DNA from: Halomonas ventosae
GTDB lineage: Bacteria > Pseudomonadota > Gammaproteobacteria > Pseudomonadales > Halomonadaceae
Reading direction: 5' to 3'
DNA length: 64,000 nucleotides
Assembly (NCBI RefSeq): GCF_004363555.1
Contig: NZ_SNZJ01000016.1
Location: 1-64,000, forward strand
The position numbers and the translations under genes are program-made. Shown piece after piece: positions 28,740-38,362 of this stretch (its first letter is position 1; each line of letters begins with the position of its first letter). A model generated the notes under the pieces. That model was not told where the DNA came from, made no database searches, and was given only the letters and a program-made list of their open reading frames with translations.

Positions 28740-29875
28740 AGCACCACCAGGTTGTCGCGATGGATCAGCTCCGGCGCCTCCATGTAGCCGAGGATGGCCT
28801 CGATCTGGTGGCTGGGCTTGCCGACCAGCAGGCGGGCCTCGTCGGCGCCGTAGTTGACCAGCCCCTTGGCCACGCGCTGTCCCTGGTCGTCGACGCAGAG
28901 CACCATGTCGCCGCGGCGGAACTGGCCGCTGACGGCGGTCACCCCCACCGCCAGCAGGCTGGAGCCGCTGCCCTTGAGCACCTTCACCGCGCCGGCATCC
29001 AGGGTCAGGCTGCCGCGCACCTGCAGCTGCCCGGCCAGCCAGCGCTTGCGCGCCGCCATGGGCGCCTGCTCGGGGAGCAGCAGGGTCCCCAGCCGCTCGC
29101 CCTCGGCCAGGCGACCGAGCACGTCCGGCTGGCGACCGCTGGCGATCACCGTGACCGCACCGGAGCGGGCCGCCAGCCGGGCCGCCCGCACCTTGGTAGT
29201 CATGCCGCCGCGGCCGAGCGCCCCGCCGCCGCCGGCCACCGCGGCCAGGGTCGGGTCGTCGGCGCGCCCCTCGGCGATCAGCCGCGCCCCGGGGTTCGAG
29301 CGCGGATCGGCATCGAACAGCCCCTCCTGGTCGGTGAGGATCACCAGGGCGTCGGCCTCCAGCAGGTTGGCGACCAGGGCCCCCAGGGTGTCGTTGTCGC
29401 CGAAGCGGATCTCGTCGGTGACCACGGTGTCGTTCTCGTTGACCACCGGCACCACCCGCAGCGCGACCAGGGTGCGCAGCGCCGAGCGGGCGTTGAGGTA
29501 GCGCTTGCGGTTGGAGAGGTCATCGTGGGTGAGCAGGATCTGGGCGGTGAGCAGGCCGTGGCGGGCGAAGTGGCCCTCGTAGCACTCGGTGAGGCCATTC
29601 TGGCCCACCGCCGCCGCGGCCTGGAGCTCGTGGACCGCCGAGGGGCGGGCCTGCCAGCCCAGGCGCACCATGCCGGCGGCCACCGCGCCGGAGGAGACCA
29701 GCACCACCTCGATGCCCCGGCGGTGCAGCGCGGCGATCTGGTCCACCCAGCCGCCGATGGCCGCCTCGTCGAGGCCGCGGCCATCATTGGTCAGCAGCGC
29801 ACTGCCGATCTTCACCACCACCCGGCGCGCGCGCTTCAGGGCCTCGCGGCCGACTACCTGCTCGTTGCTTTCCAT
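28736..29875 (-). CDS. proB: glutamate 5-kinase
   Basis: This catalyses the first, proline-inhibited step of proline synthesis: ATP plus glutamate to glutamyl phosphate. An amino-acid kinase domain (about residues 17-260; [42 protein letters not shown]) is followed by a C-terminal PUA domain (about 285-365). The 379-residue length fits the two-domain form. It lies 53 bp downstream of obgE, the usual obgE-proB pairing. Proline is a compatible solute in halophiles, but nothing here shows osmotic control. Confidence 0.96.
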   Translation of the reverse strand: MESNEQVVGREALKRARRVVVKIGSALLTNDGRGLDEAAIGGWVDQIAALHRRGIEVVLVSSGAVAAGMVRLGWQARPSAVHELQAAAAVGQNGLTECYEGHFARHGLLTAQILLTHDDLSNRKRYLNARSALRTLVALRVVPVVNENDTVVTDEIRFGDNDTLGALVANLLEADALVILTDQEGLFDADPRSNPGARLIAEGRADDPTLAAVAGGGGALGRGGMTTKVRAARLAARSGAVTVIASGRQPDVLGRLAEGERLGTLLLPEQAPMAARKRWLAGQLQVRGSLTLDAGAVKVLKGSGSSLLAVGVTAVSGQFRRGDMVLCVDDQGQRVAKGLVNYGADEARLLVGKPSHQIEAILGYMEAPELIHRDNLVVL

Positions 29876-29928
29876 CCTTTCCTCGGTTCACCCCTCAACG
29901 GGCACCCAGCGTGCGGACCGATCACCCC

Positions 29929-31116
29929 TCAGGGCGCATACTCGACCTCGACGTCATAGTCGTCGTCATCGAAATCGTCGTCATCCTCGTCGGCCGGCTT
30001 GCGCTTGCGGCCGAGGCGGGCCTCGGTGCGGGCCACCGCCTCGTCCTCCATCCGCGCGCGCATCTCGCGGGCGCGCTCGGCGGCTTCCTCGTCCTCGTTC
30101 TCGAGGCGGCGCTGCTCGGTGAGCCAGCGGTAGGCGGCCTGCACCAGGGCATCGGTGCCGTCGCTGGAAATCGCCGAGATGCGAAATACCGGCCCCTCCC
30201 AGCCCAGGCGACGGACGATCTCGTCGGCCACCGCCTCGCGCTCCTCGGCCGGCAGCAGGTCGAGCTTGTTGAGCACCAGCCAGCGCGGCAGTTCGGCCAG
30301 CGCCGGGGAGAACTCGCCCAGCTCGTGGATGATCGCCTCGGCGGCCTCCACCGGGTCGGACTCGTCGAAGGGCGCCACGTCGACCACGTGGAACAGCAGC
30401 CGGGTGCGGGTCAGGTGCTTGAGGAAGCGCAGCCCCAGGCCGGCACCGTCCGAGGCCCCCTCGATCAGGCCGGGCACGTCGGCCATCACGAAGTGCTCGT
30501 GCTGGCCGAGCTTCACCACGCCGAGGTTGGGCACCAGGGTGGTGAAGGGGTAGTTGGCCACCTTGGGCTTGGCCGCGGAGACCGAGCGGATCAGCGTCGA
30601 CTTGCCGGCATTGGGCAGGCCCAGCAGGCCCACATCGGCCATCACCTTCATCTCAAGGCGCAGGTTGCGGCGCTCGCCCTCGGTCCCCGGCGTGGTGCGC
30701 CGCGGCGCGCGGTTGGTGGAGGACTTGAAGTGGATGTTGCCGAGCCCCCGGCGGCCGCCCTGGGCCACCAGTACCACCTGACCAATCTCCGTGACGTCGG
30801 CGATCACCTCGAGGGTGTCCTCGTCGATCACCGTGGTGCCCACCGGCACCTTGACGTGCAGGTCCTCGCCGGCGCGCCCGCTCATCTGCCGGCCCATGCC
30901 GGGCTGGCCGTTCTGCGCCTTGTAGAAGCGCTGGTACTTGAAGTCGATGAGGGTGTTGAGGGCATCGTCCCCGATCAGGTAGACGGTGCCGCCATGCCCC
31001 CCATCGCCGCCATCGGGGCCGCCCTTGGGCACATACTTCTCGCGGCGGAAGCTCAGGCAACCATTGCCGCCCTTGCCGGCTTCCACGATGATCGAGGCTT
31101 CGTCGACGAACTGCAT
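29929..31116 (-). CDS. obgE: Obg-family GTPase
   Basis: This essential GTPase is associated with the large ribosomal subunit. The glycine-rich Obg fold (about residues 1-158, [12 protein letters not shown]) is followed by the G domain with P-loop [18 protein letters not shown] and NKLDLL. The C-terminal 30 residues are strongly acidic (a run of Asp) as in E. coli ObgE/CgtA. Length is 395 residues. It follows rplU-rpmA but is separated by a terminator, so it may have its own promoter or depend on readthrough. Confidence 0.96.
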   Translation of the reverse strand: MQFVDEASIIVEAGKGGNGCLSFRREKYVPKGGPDGGDGGHGGTVYLIGDDALNTLIDFKYQRFYKAQNGQPGMGRQMSGRAGEDLHVKVPVGTTVIDEDTLEVIADVTEIGQVVLVAQGGRRGLGNIHFKSSTNRAPRRTTPGTEGERRNLRLEMKVMADVGLLGLPNAGKSTLIRSVSAAKPKVANYPFTTLVPNLGVVKLGQHEHFVMADVPGLIEGASDGAGLGLRFLKHLTRTRLLFHVVDVAPFDESDPVEAAEAIIHELGEFSPALAELPRWLVLNKLDLLPAEEREAVADEIVRRLGWEGPVFRISAISSDGTDALVQAAYRWLTEQRRLENEDEEAAERAREMRARMEDEAVARTEARLGRKRKPADEDDDDFDDDDYDVEVEYAP

Positions 31117-31154
31117 CTCTTACTCTCCTGACGGCCCATGCCGCCATGATACAA

Positions 31155-31180
31155 GAAGGCCCCGCCTGGGCGGGGCCTTC
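31155..31180 (-). terminator. rplU-rpmA terminator
   Basis: A 12-bp perfect stem (GAAGGCCCCGCC with GGCGGGGCCTTC) has a 2-nt loop, extendable by one pair. TTGTAT follows on the minus strand. It lies 21 bp past the rpmA stop. Confidence 0.85.
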
Positions 31181-31201
31181 TCGCTGCAAGCGTCAGGGGT
31201 C

Positions 31202-31459
31202 TCAGGCAGAGACGACACTGACGAACTTGCGGTTCTTCGGACCCTTGGTCTCGAACTTGACCACGCCCTCGTCCAGCGCGAACAGGGTATGGTCCTTGCC
31301 GATACCTACGCCAGTGCCGGCGTGGAACTTGGTGCCACGCTGGCGGACGATGATGTTGCCCGGGTTGACGACCTGGCCGCCGAACAGCTTGACGCCGAGG
31401 CGTTTGGATTCGCTGTCGCGACCGTTACGGGTGGAACCCGCTGCCTTCTTGTGAGCCAT
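31202..31459 (-). CDS. rpmA: 50S ribosomal protein L27
   Basis: L27 lies near the peptidyl-transferase centre of the large subunit. It has 85 residues beginning [19 protein letters not shown], with the conserved [13 protein letters not shown] and [11 protein letters not shown] segments. It is second in the rplU-rpmA operon, 34 bp after L21. Confidence 0.98.
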   Translation of the reverse strand: MAHKKAAGSTRNGRDSESKRLGVKLFGGQVVNPGNIIVRQRGTKFHAGTGVGIGKDHTLFALDEGVVKFETKGPKNRKFVSVVSA

Positions 31460-31493
31460 TGCAAATACCTCGCTCGTTCAGGGGAGCAGCCGC

Positions 31494-31805
31494 TTACGCG
31501 GAGATCCCGGTGATCTTGACTTCAGTGAACCACTGGCGGTGGCCCTGACGCTTCATGTGGTGCTTGCGACGACGGAACTTGATGATGGTGACCTTGTCGC
31601 CACGACCATGGGAGACGACCTCGGCCGCCACCTTGGCACCGTCGACCAGCGGGGCGCCAACCGTGACGTCCTCGTCGTTGCCCACCAGCAGGACCTCGTC
31701 GAACTCGATGGTGTCGCCGGTCGGCACTTCCAGCTTCTCGAGCTTGAGAGTCTGGCCTTCCTGAACGCGGTACTGCTTGCCACCGCTCTTGATAACTGCG
31801 TACAT
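31494..31805 (-). CDS. rplU: 50S ribosomal protein L21
   Basis: L21 binds 23S rRNA with L20. It has 103 residues ([18 protein letters not shown] to VKITGISA), and the [15 protein letters not shown] segment is characteristic. The ATG at 31805 follows GGAGAG; the long upstream open frame is noise. It is transcribed from a promoter at 31911-31939. Confidence 0.97.
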   Translation of the reverse strand: MYAVIKSGGKQYRVQEGQTLKLEKLEVPTGDTIEFDEVLLVGNDEDVTVGAPLVDGAKVAAEVVSHGRGDKVTIIKFRRRKHHMKRQGHRQWFTEVKITGISA

Positions 31806-31910
31806 GCTTTTCTCTCCAGGACTCATCGGGTGTTGGCTCTTCATCGACCTGCTGCGAGTGGCGCCCCTTTTGGCAACCATCTGACAGGGAGCGTGATGAG
31901 TGGGTCGCGG

Positions 31911-31939
31911 ATTATAACCGCGGGCGAACGACCGCACAA
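31911..31939 (-). promoter_or_regulatory. rplU-rpmA promoter
   Basis: On the minus strand: TTGTGC (31939-31934), 17-bp spacer, perfect TATAAT (31916-31911), about 105 bp before the rplU ATG. The ispB promoter must lie further right in this divergent gap but is not obvious. Confidence 0.75.
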
Positions 31940-32098
31940 CCCGTGGGCGACCCTCCCGGAGATGCGGCCGGCACCCCGGCCGAGGGCCCGCCAGCACCGG
32001 CTTGACGCCCCCATGGGGGCCCCATAGCATGGCCGGCAACCCGATGCCAGATGGGGCGCCCGTCGCCCCGGCCCCACCTACCCGTCGAAACCGCCTCC

Positions 32099-33106
32099 AT
32101 GCCAGCGAACGCCTCACCGCCCCAGTCACCCCACCCCGCTCCCGCGTCGCCGCTGCATGCCGCGGTGGCCGATGACTTCCTCGCCGTGAACCGCACCATC
32201 ATGGACCAGCTCGCCTCGCGCATCCCGCTGGTGGAGACCATCGGCCAGTACATCATCGAGAGCGGCGGCAAGCGGCTGCGCCCGCTGCTGGTGCTGCTGG
32301 CGGCACGCTCGCTGGGCTACGCGGGCGACCGGCACATCACCCTGGCGACCCTGGTCGAGTTCATGCACACCTCGACGCTGCTGCATGACGACGTGGTCGA
32401 CGAGTCCCACATGCGCCGCGGCAAGGCCACGGCCAACGATGCCTGGGGCAACGCCCCCTCGGTGCTGGTGGGCGACTTCCTCTACTCCCGCTCCTTCCAG
32501 ATGATGGTGGAGGTGGGCTCGATGCGCATCATGGACGTGCTCTCGCGGGCCACCTGCACCATCGCCGAGGGCGAGGTGCAGCAACTCACCAACGTGGGCA
32601 ACCCGGACACCGACGAGGCCGCCTACTTCGATACCATCCAGGGCAAGACCGCCATGCTCTTCGAGGCGGCTTCCCACAGCGGCGCCATCCTCGCCGACGC
32701 CAGCCCCGAGCAGGAGGCGGCCCTGCAGTACTACGGCCGCTACCTGGGCCTGGCCTTCCAGCTGATCGACGACCTGCTCGACTACCAGGGCGACGCCGAG
32801 GCGATGGGCAAGAACGTGGGCGACGACCTGGCCGAGGGCAAGCCGACCCTGCCGCTGATCCAGGCCATGGCCGCCGGCACCCCCGCGCAGCGCGACCTGG
32901 TCCGCCAGGCCATCCGCAAGGGCGGCCTCGATCACCTGGACGAGGTACTGGCCATCGTGCGCGACACCGGCGCCCTGGACTACACCCGGGCCCGCGCCGA
33001 GGAGATGGCCGACAGGGCCCTGGCACAGCTCGACGCGCTGCCCGATAGCCCCTTCCGCGACAGCATGGCCCAGCTCGCCCGCCTGGCCGTCGACCGGCAG
33101 AACTGA
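32099..33106 (+). CDS. ispB: octaprenyl diphosphate synthase
   Basis: This trans-polyprenyl diphosphate synthase makes the ubiquinone side chain. The first Asp-rich motif is [10 protein letters not shown], preceded by GGKRLRPLL; the second is LIDDLLDY. Length is 335 residues. The start at 32099 (MPANASPP) gives about 20 variable residues before the conserved region; an earlier in-frame ATG at 32051 is less likely. Product chain length (C40 or C45) cannot be read from sequence. It is divergent from rplU, as in E. coli and Pseudomonas. Confidence 0.94.
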   Translation: MPANASPPQSPHPAPASPLHAAVADDFLAVNRTIMDQLASRIPLVETIGQYIIESGGKRLRPLLVLLAARSLGYAGDRHITLATLVEFMHTSTLLHDDVVDESHMRRGKATANDAWGNAPSVLVGDFLYSRSFQMMVEVGSMRIMDVLSRATCTIAEGEVQQLTNVGNPDTDEAAYFDTIQGKTAMLFEAASHSGAILADASPEQEAALQYYGRYLGLAFQLIDDLLDYQGDAEAMGKNVGDDLAEGKPTLPLIQAMAAGTPAQRDLVRQAIRKGGLDHLDEVLAIVRDTGALDYTRARAEEMADRALAQLDALPDSPFRDSMAQLARLAVDRQN

Positions 33107-33130
33107 GCGGCACAAAGCTGCCGCGGGGGC

Positions 33131-33158
33131 TTGCATGCCGGCAGGGCTTGCGTATAAT
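33131..33158 (+). promoter_or_regulatory. tRNA-Pro promoter
   Basis: TTGCAT (33131-33136), 16-bp spacer, perfect TATAAT (33153-33158), then a GC-rich discriminator (GCGCTCC). It lies 41 bp before the tRNA. Confidence 0.85.
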
Positions 33159-33198
33159 GCGCTCCGTCGGTCAGCACAGACCCGACGCAAGAAAAGTT

Positions 33199-33275
33199 CG
33201 GAGTATAGCTCAGCTTGGTAGAGCGCTGCCTTCGGGAGGCAGAGGTCGTAGGTTCGAATCCTGCTACTCCGACCA
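33199..33275 (+). tRNA. tRNA-Pro (anticodon CGG)
   Basis: A 77-nt cloverleaf: acceptor stem CGGAGTA with TACTCCG, D arm with GCTCAGCTTGGTAGAGC, anticodon stem CTGCC/GGCAG with loop TTCGGGA (anticodon CGG at 33233-33235), T arm with GGTTCGAATCC, and encoded CCA. The first base pair C1-G72 is typical of tRNA-Pro. It decodes CCG. No integrated element follows it. Confidence 0.97.
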
Positions 33276-33286
33276 AGAACATCAGT

Positions 33287-33326
33287 AAAAACGGCCACTT
33301 AGCTCATATGAGCGGTGGCCGTTTTT
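33287..33326 (+). terminator. tRNA-Pro terminator
   Basis: Stem AAAAACGGCCAC (33287-33298) pairs with GTGGCCGTTTTT (33315-33326). The loop itself contains the palindrome GCTCATATGAGC. A T-run ends the structure. Confidence 0.9.
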
Positions 33327-33370
33327 CGTGACTCCCGGCCGGATGCCCCCCCCCAGCCGCATCTCGCGCC

Positions 33371-34300
33371 TCACGCCCCTCTTCCTGCCCAGAGCCGCTG
33401 CCCCAGCGTCACCGCGCCCAGCACCGCCGCACCGACCACCAGGCCGAAGAGCATATTGAGCAGCGACGGGCCCAGACCATGGACCACGGCACTGAGCCCC
33501 GGGATGTCGAACTGCGCCTCGGCCAGGCCCTGGACCAGATGGTGAACCACGGGGATCCCGTGGGTGAGGATGCCGCCGCCGACCAGGAACATCGCCAGGG
33601 TACCGACCACCGACAGCCCCCTCATCAGGTAGGGCGCCCCGGCAAGCAGGCCACGTCCCAGCGCCCGGAGCAGGCCGTTGCGTCTGCTCAGGTACAGCCC
33701 CAGATCGTCGAGCTTGACGATGCCGGCCACCAGACCATAGACCCCCACGGTCATCAGCAGGCCGATGCCCACCAGCACCGCGACCTGCTGTGCCAGGGCG
33801 ACACCCGCCACCGTCCCCAGGGTGATGACGATGATCTCGGCAGAGAGGATGAAGTCGGTACGTACCGCCCCGCGAATCTTGTCCTTCTCGAAGGCTCGCA
33901 TGTCGACCTGCTCGTTGGCCATGGCCGCGAGGCGACGACGATGCGCCTCCTCTTCCTCGCCGCCGTGCAGGAACTTGTGAGCCAGCTTCTCGACTCCCTC
34001 GTAGCAGAGGTAAGCCCCACCGAGCATCAGCAGCAGGGTAACCGCCCAGGGTATCAGGGCGCTGACCAGCAGTGCTGCCGGTATCAGGATCAGCTTGTTG
34101 ACCAGCGAACCCCGGGCCACTGCCCAGACCACCGGCAGTTCCCGGTCGGCGTCAACACCGGTGACCTGCTGGGCGTTGAGCGCCAGGTCGTCCCCCAGCA
34201 CGCCGGCGGTCTTCTTGGCCGCTACCTTGGTCATCAACGAGACATCGTCAAGGATGGTGGCGATGTCATCGATCAGGGTGAGAAGGCTGCTGCCGGCCAC
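33371..34300 (-). CDS. DUF808 family membrane protein (YedI-like)
   Basis: This 309-residue inner-membrane protein has about six hydrophobic segments. It begins [21 protein letters not shown], the hallmark start of DUF808/YedI, followed by [14 protein letters not shown]. Function is unknown. The start is a GTG at 34300 with GGAG upstream. It is adjacent to a universal stress protein gene on the same strand (55-bp gap), and the two may be co-transcribed. Confidence 0.88.
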   Translation of the reverse strand: MAGSSLLTLIDDIATILDDVSLMTKVAAKKTAGVLGDDLALNAQQVTGVDADRELPVVWAVARGSLVNKLILIPAALLVSALIPWAVTLLLMLGGAYLCYEGVEKLAHKFLHGGEEEEAHRRRLAAMANEQVDMRAFEKDKIRGAVRTDFILSAEIIVITLGTVAGVALAQQVAVLVGIGLLMTVGVYGLVAGIVKLDDLGLYLSRRNGLLRALGRGLLAGAPYLMRGLSVVGTLAMFLVGGGILTHGIPVVHHLVQGLAEAQFDIPGLSAVVHGLGPSLLNMLFGLVVGAAVLGAVTLGQRLWAGRGA

Positions 34301-34355
34301 GGTACGGGCTCCTTGTCGTTGGGCATTCCCGCATGCCGGCGGGCGCCAGCGCGCC

Positions 34356-34808
34356 TCAAGTCACGGTAATCACGGTGCAATCGGCGGTATGGCTGACCTT
34401 GTGGGAGACGCTGCCGAACACCATGCCACGCACGTCGCTGACGCCGCGGCTGCCCATGACGATGGCATCGACGCCGAGCTCCTCGGCCTCGGCGGTGATC
34501 AGCTCCGCCGGGCGACCCTGGCGGACCACCTCCTTGACCTCGGTGCCGGCGAGGTCGACGGTGGCACGCGCCTTGTCGATCGCCTTGTGGGCCTCCTCCT
34601 TCATCCCGGCTGCCAGCTTCTCGCGCTCCTCCTCGGAGAAGGGCTCGGCGGTGCCACCGGTGAACAGGCCGATGTTGTCCGGCGGAAACTCGGCCACGGT
34701 CATCAGGTGCAGGACGGCGGACGTTCCCTTCGCCAGTTGGGCGGCCACCTGGAGCGCCTTCTCGGCATGGCTGGAGCCGTCGACGGGAACGAGGATTGAC
34801 TGGTACAT
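34356..34808 (-). CDS. universal stress protein, UspA family
   Basis: This is a single-domain Usp of 150 residues. It begins [19 protein letters not shown] and carries the ATP-binding signature [17 protein letters not shown] near the end, so it is probably the nucleotide-binding subtype. Such proteins aid survival under starvation or stress; the specific role is not evident. Confidence 0.9.
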   Translation of the reverse strand: MYQSILVPVDGSSHAEKALQVAAQLAKGTSAVLHLMTVAEFPPDNIGLFTGGTAEPFSEEEREKLAAGMKEEAHKAIDKARATVDLAGTEVKEVVRQGRPAELITAEAEELGVDAIVMGSRGVSDVRGMVFGSVSHKVSHTADCTVITVT

Positions 34809-34902
34809 GATATCTGCCCTTTCAGTGACATACCGGAGTGCCCCGCGGCACCCCTCCTGAATCCTAGCCTAGACGCTGTCGGCGATCCGGCAATGTCCTG
34901 GA

Positions 34903-36399
34903 TCAAACGCGCCAGCCGAAACCCAGCACCGGCATGGCCAGGCCAAACACCACCAGGGTGATGACCAGGATCGCCGCCAGGCTCACCAGGGCCCCGGCGC
35001 GCATCATCTCCGCCACGCTCAACCGGCCGCTGCCGAAGACCACGGCATTGGGCGGGGTCGCCACCGGCAGCATGAAGGCGCAACTCGCCGCCATGGCCAC
35101 CGGCACCGAGAGCAGCAGCGGGCTGGCTCCGAGGCTCACGGTCAGCGCGGCGGTCAGCGGCAGGATCGCCGCCGCGGTGGCGGTATTGCTGGTCACGTGG
35201 CTCATCAGCATCACCACCACCACGACCATCGCCACCAGCCCCCAGGTCGGCCAGGCACCGAAGGCCCCCAGCCCTTCGGCCACCGCCGCGGCCAGGCCGC
35301 TGCCCTCGATCGCCGTGCCCAGGCTGAGCCCGCCGCCGACCAGCACCAGTACCCCCCAGGGCAGCTGACGGGCGCTGTCCCAGTCCATCAGGAACTGGCG
35401 CTGGCGCCAGCGGGCCGGCACCACGAACAGCAGCAGGGCCCCGATCACGGCGATGCCGGCATCGCTGAGCGGCACCTGCAGCCAGGACTCCAGCAGCGGC
35501 CGGGTGACCCAGGCCAGGGCGACGAGGGCAAAGACCGCCGCCACGCGCTGTTCGGGACGGCTCATGCGCCCCAGGTCCTCGGCCTGATCGCGGAGCATCT
35601 GCGCCACCCCGGGCAGCTCGTCATGGCTCACCGGGTAGACCCAGCGAGTCAGCAGCCACCAGGCCAGCACCAGCAGCAGCAGGGCGGGGGGCACCGCCAC
35701 CAGCATCCACTGGGCGAAGCCGATCTCGATGCCGTAGTTGTCGGCCATGAAGCCGGCCAGCAGCGCATTGGGGGGCGTGCCGATCAGGGTACCCATGCCG
35801 CCGATATTGGCAGCCAGGGCGATCCCCAGCAGCAGCGTCAGGGCCATGTGGTGGCTGGCGCCCTCGCCGCCCTCCCGTTCCAGCATGGTCAGCACCGAGA
35901 TGCCGATGGGCACCATCAGCGCTGCGGTGGCGGTATTGCTGACCCACATGCTCAGCGCCGCCGTGGCGACCATGAAGCCGCCCACCAGCCGGTCCGGGCG
36001 CAGCCCGGAGATGCGCAGCACCAGCATGGCGATGCGCCGATGCAGGCTCCAGCGCTGGATCGCCTCGGCCAGCAGGAAGCCCCCCAGGAAGAGGAAGATC
36101 AGCGGGTTGGCATAGGGCGCCGCCACCTGGTCGATGGGCGCCACCCCCATGAGCGGCAGCACGGCTACCGGCAGCAGGGCGGTGACCGCGATGGGCACGG
36201 GCTCCAGCACCCACCAGGTCGCCATCCAGGCGGTCAGCGCCACCACCTGCCAGGCCGCCGCCGGCATCTGTGCCGGCACCTCCGTCAGCGCCAGCAGCAG
36301 GAAGGCCAGCGGCCCCAGCGCCAGCCCCAGCGGGACCCTGAGACGCGTCAGTCGTGACGGCGAGGCCTCCTGGGCCTCGGTGGAGATCGAGTCGGTCAT
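34903..36399 (-). CDS. DASS (SLC13) family sodium-coupled anion transporter
   Basis: This 498-residue inner-membrane protein has about eleven hydrophobic segments. Two Ser-Asn-Thr motifs form the sodium and carboxylate sites: SMWVSNTATAALMVPI in the first half and SHVTSNTATAAAILPL in the second, the inverted-repeat signature of divalent anion:Na+ symporters. TPPNAL and TPPNAVVFG segments are also present. Substrate (dicarboxylate, sulfate or other) cannot be decided. It is a single gene between uspA and a phospholipase D gene. Confidence 0.88.
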   Translation of the reverse strand: MTDSISTEAQEASPSRLTRLRVPLGLALGPLAFLLLALTEVPAQMPAAAWQVVALTAWMATWWVLEPVPIAVTALLPVAVLPLMGVAPIDQVAAPYANPLIFLFLGGFLLAEAIQRWSLHRRIAMLVLRISGLRPDRLVGGFMVATAALSMWVSNTATAALMVPIGISVLTMLEREGGEGASHHMALTLLLGIALAANIGGMGTLIGTPPNALLAGFMADNYGIEIGFAQWMLVAVPPALLLLVLAWWLLTRWVYPVSHDELPGVAQMLRDQAEDLGRMSRPEQRVAAVFALVALAWVTRPLLESWLQVPLSDAGIAVIGALLLFVVPARWRQRQFLMDWDSARQLPWGVLVLVGGGLSLGTAIEGSGLAAAVAEGLGAFGAWPTWGLVAMVVVVVMLMSHVTSNTATAAAILPLTAALTVSLGASPLLLSVPVAMAASCAFMLPVATPPNAVVFGSGRLSVAEMMRAGALVSLAAILVITLVVFGLAMPVLGFGWRV

Positions 36400-36449
36400 G
36401 GCTCCTCCCTATGATCGGCTACCCCGAGCATACACGGCGACGAATGGCC

Positions 36450-38015
36450 TCAGAGCCAGGGCTCCAGCCCCAGCACGCCGCTGAGCCAGGCAAGGAAACG
36501 CGCGCCCGCCGAGCCCGGTTCACGGTCGAGGTGGACCGGGCGGCCATCGATCAGCGACAGCCAGTGCAGCCGTCCCCGGGCATCGAGCTCGAGGGCATAG
36601 CTCTGCTGGGGACTCGCCCCCTCGGCCACGAAGTCCATGAAGTCGTCGAACAGCGGCTCGCTCTCGGCCAGCACCCCCACCTCGGTGTTCCACCACACCG
36701 ACCGGGGATCGGCATTGGCCGAGCCCACGAAGAGCCGGTCCTGGTCGATTCCCAGCGCCTTGATGTGCAGCACCGAGGCGGAGCTGCCGACACTCTCGTC
36801 GCGCGGGTCGGTGTCCGCCTCGAGGTCACCGCGCAGCTCGAAGAGCGCCACGCCACTCGCCAGCAGCTGTGCCCGGTAGGGCGCGTAGGCACCGTGGACG
36901 ACCGGGACGTCGGAGGCCTCCAGGGAGTTGGTCACCACCTTCACCTCGATGCCCGCCTCGGCCAGGGCCTGCAGCCGGCGGCTGCCCGCCTCGGTGGGCA
37001 CGAAGTAGGCGGAGACCAGCAGCAACCGCGACTCGGGGGCGACCCGGCGCGCCAGCTGGCCGGCCATGGTCTCGGCCAGCGGCGGGCGGCCGCGGCGCGC
37101 CGGCTTGCCGGGTGGGTCCCAGAGGGCCTCGGCCTCCCCCCAGTGCAGGGCATCGGCCAGCCGGCTGCGGGAGCGGCTCTCGTAGCGCTCGCGCAGGGCG
37201 TTGAAGTAGCTCGAGTCGCTGCGCGCCTCGAGCCAGGCGGCCAGGTCGTCGCGCAGCCCCTGCCAGGCGTCGGGGGCGGCCTGGCGATAGCGGCCGATGG
37301 GCTGGGCCAGGCCATGGTTCCAGTAGAGGTCGAAGCTGCGCGACAGCGGCTCCATCACCGGCCCCATGACCAGCAGGTCCAGGTCGGCGAAGTTGCGCGG
37401 GGAGTTCGCGTTGTAGTACTCGTCGCCCAGGTTGCGCCCGCCGACGATGCCCAGGGCGTTGTCGGCGAGCCACAGCTTGTTGTGCATGCGCCGATGCTGG
37501 CGGCCGGCCACCGGCAGCGAGGCCAGCACCCGGGTGGCCAGGTGGCCCCGCCCCAGCGGCAGGGCGTTGTAGACCCGCACCTCAATGCGCGGGTGGCTGT
37601 CCAGGGCGGCCAGGCGCGCATCCTGGCCGACGGCCCCGATATCGTCGAGCAGCAGCCTCACCGTCACGCCCCGCTCGGCGGCCTCCAGCACCCGGTGCAG
37701 CAGGGCCCGGGTGGTGATACCGTCGCCCATCAGGTAGGTCTGGATATCCAGGCGCCGCTCGGCCCGGGCGGCGAGCAGCGAGCGCACGGCGAAGGCGTCG
37801 CGGCCGTCGGCGAGCAGCGCCAGACCGTTCAGGCCCTCGTGGGGCGCGGCCTGGTCGAGGGCCCAGCGGCCCAGGCTGGTGGAGGCGACCGCCTCGGGGG
37901 TCAGGGCGGTGGTGTGTTCCCGGGCCACCGGGGAAGCGGCACAGCCGGAAAGCAGCAGGAGCAGCGCCAGCAGGCCGCCCCGCCACAGGTACCCCGCGGC
38001 GCGGTCAGTCCGCAT
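36450..38015 (-). CDS. phospholipase D family lipoprotein
   Basis: This has a signal peptide with lipobox LLSGCAAS, so it is probably a membrane-anchored lipoprotein facing the periplasm. Two HKD catalytic motifs follow: HNKLWLADNALGIVGGRN (about residue 175) and HIKALGIDQDRLFVGSAN (about 425). The layout resembles cardiolipin synthase C-like and related PLD proteins, so phospholipid transesterification or hydrolysis is likely. The ATG at 38015 overlaps the stop region of the upstream small gene by 11 bp; ATG 38024 is an alternative. Length is 521 residues. Confidence 0.85.
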   Translation of the reverse strand: MRTDRAAGYLWRGGLLALLLLLSGCAASPVAREHTTALTPEAVASTSLGRWALDQAAPHEGLNGLALLADGRDAFAVRSLLAARAERRLDIQTYLMGDGITTRALLHRVLEAAERGVTVRLLLDDIGAVGQDARLAALDSHPRIEVRVYNALPLGRGHLATRVLASLPVAGRQHRRMHNKLWLADNALGIVGGRNLGDEYYNANSPRNFADLDLLVMGPVMEPLSRSFDLYWNHGLAQPIGRYRQAAPDAWQGLRDDLAAWLEARSDSSYFNALRERYESRSRSRLADALHWGEAEALWDPPGKPARRGRPPLAETMAGQLARRVAPESRLLLVSAYFVPTEAGSRRLQALAEAGIEVKVVTNSLEASDVPVVHGAYAPYRAQLLASGVALFELRGDLEADTDPRDESVGSSASVLHIKALGIDQDRLFVGSANADPRSVWWNTEVGVLAESEPLFDDFMDFVAEGASPQQSYALELDARGRLHWLSLIDGRPVHLDREPGSAGARFLAWLSGVLGLEPWL

Positions 38016-38247
38016 CGCCGTCATCGTCGGCCAGGCGCCTCGCCATGGCCTTGCGCGCCCGGTTGCGGCGGTAGAGGCGCACCAGGGCGATCCACAGGGC
38101 GGCCGCCACCATGGCCGCCAGGGTCCAGCCCTGCCAGGGCCGGGCGGCATCCCCCATCAGGGTCTCCAGGGTGATGATCAGGATGAAACCCGTCGCCTGG
38201 CTGGCGATCGCCAGGGCGCGCAGGGTATCGAAGGCCGGTCGTGCCAT
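38005..38247 (-). CDS. small membrane protein of unknown function
   Basis: An 80-residue protein with two hydrophobic segments (ALAIASQATGFILIITLETL and WTLAAMVAAALWIALVRLY) followed by a basic stretch and an acidic end (DDDGDAD). I do not recognise a family. It overlaps the phospholipase D gene, so the two are probably translated together. The start ATG is at 38247. Confidence 0.65.
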   Translation of the reverse strand: MARPAFDTLRALAIASQATGFILIITLETLMGDAARPWQGWTLAAMVAAALWIALVRLYRRNRARKAMARRLADDDGDAD

Positions 38248-38362
38248 GAGTGCTCCCGCTGGATGACAGCCCTGCCCGCCGGCAGTAGGCTTGGCGAAAC
38301 GAACCCGCCCAGTGTACCCGCTGCGGCGCCCGCCGCCGACCTCTCGGAGTCACCGCCACGAC

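Noticed and set aside
31494..32129. 211-residue version of L21
   Set aside because: The ribosome site and the exact L21 amino end place the start at 31805; upstream codons run through the promoter.
33199..33400. tRNA-Pro as an integration site
   Set aside because: No integrase or repeat of the tRNA 3' end follows; a terminator and a core-type DUF808 gene do.
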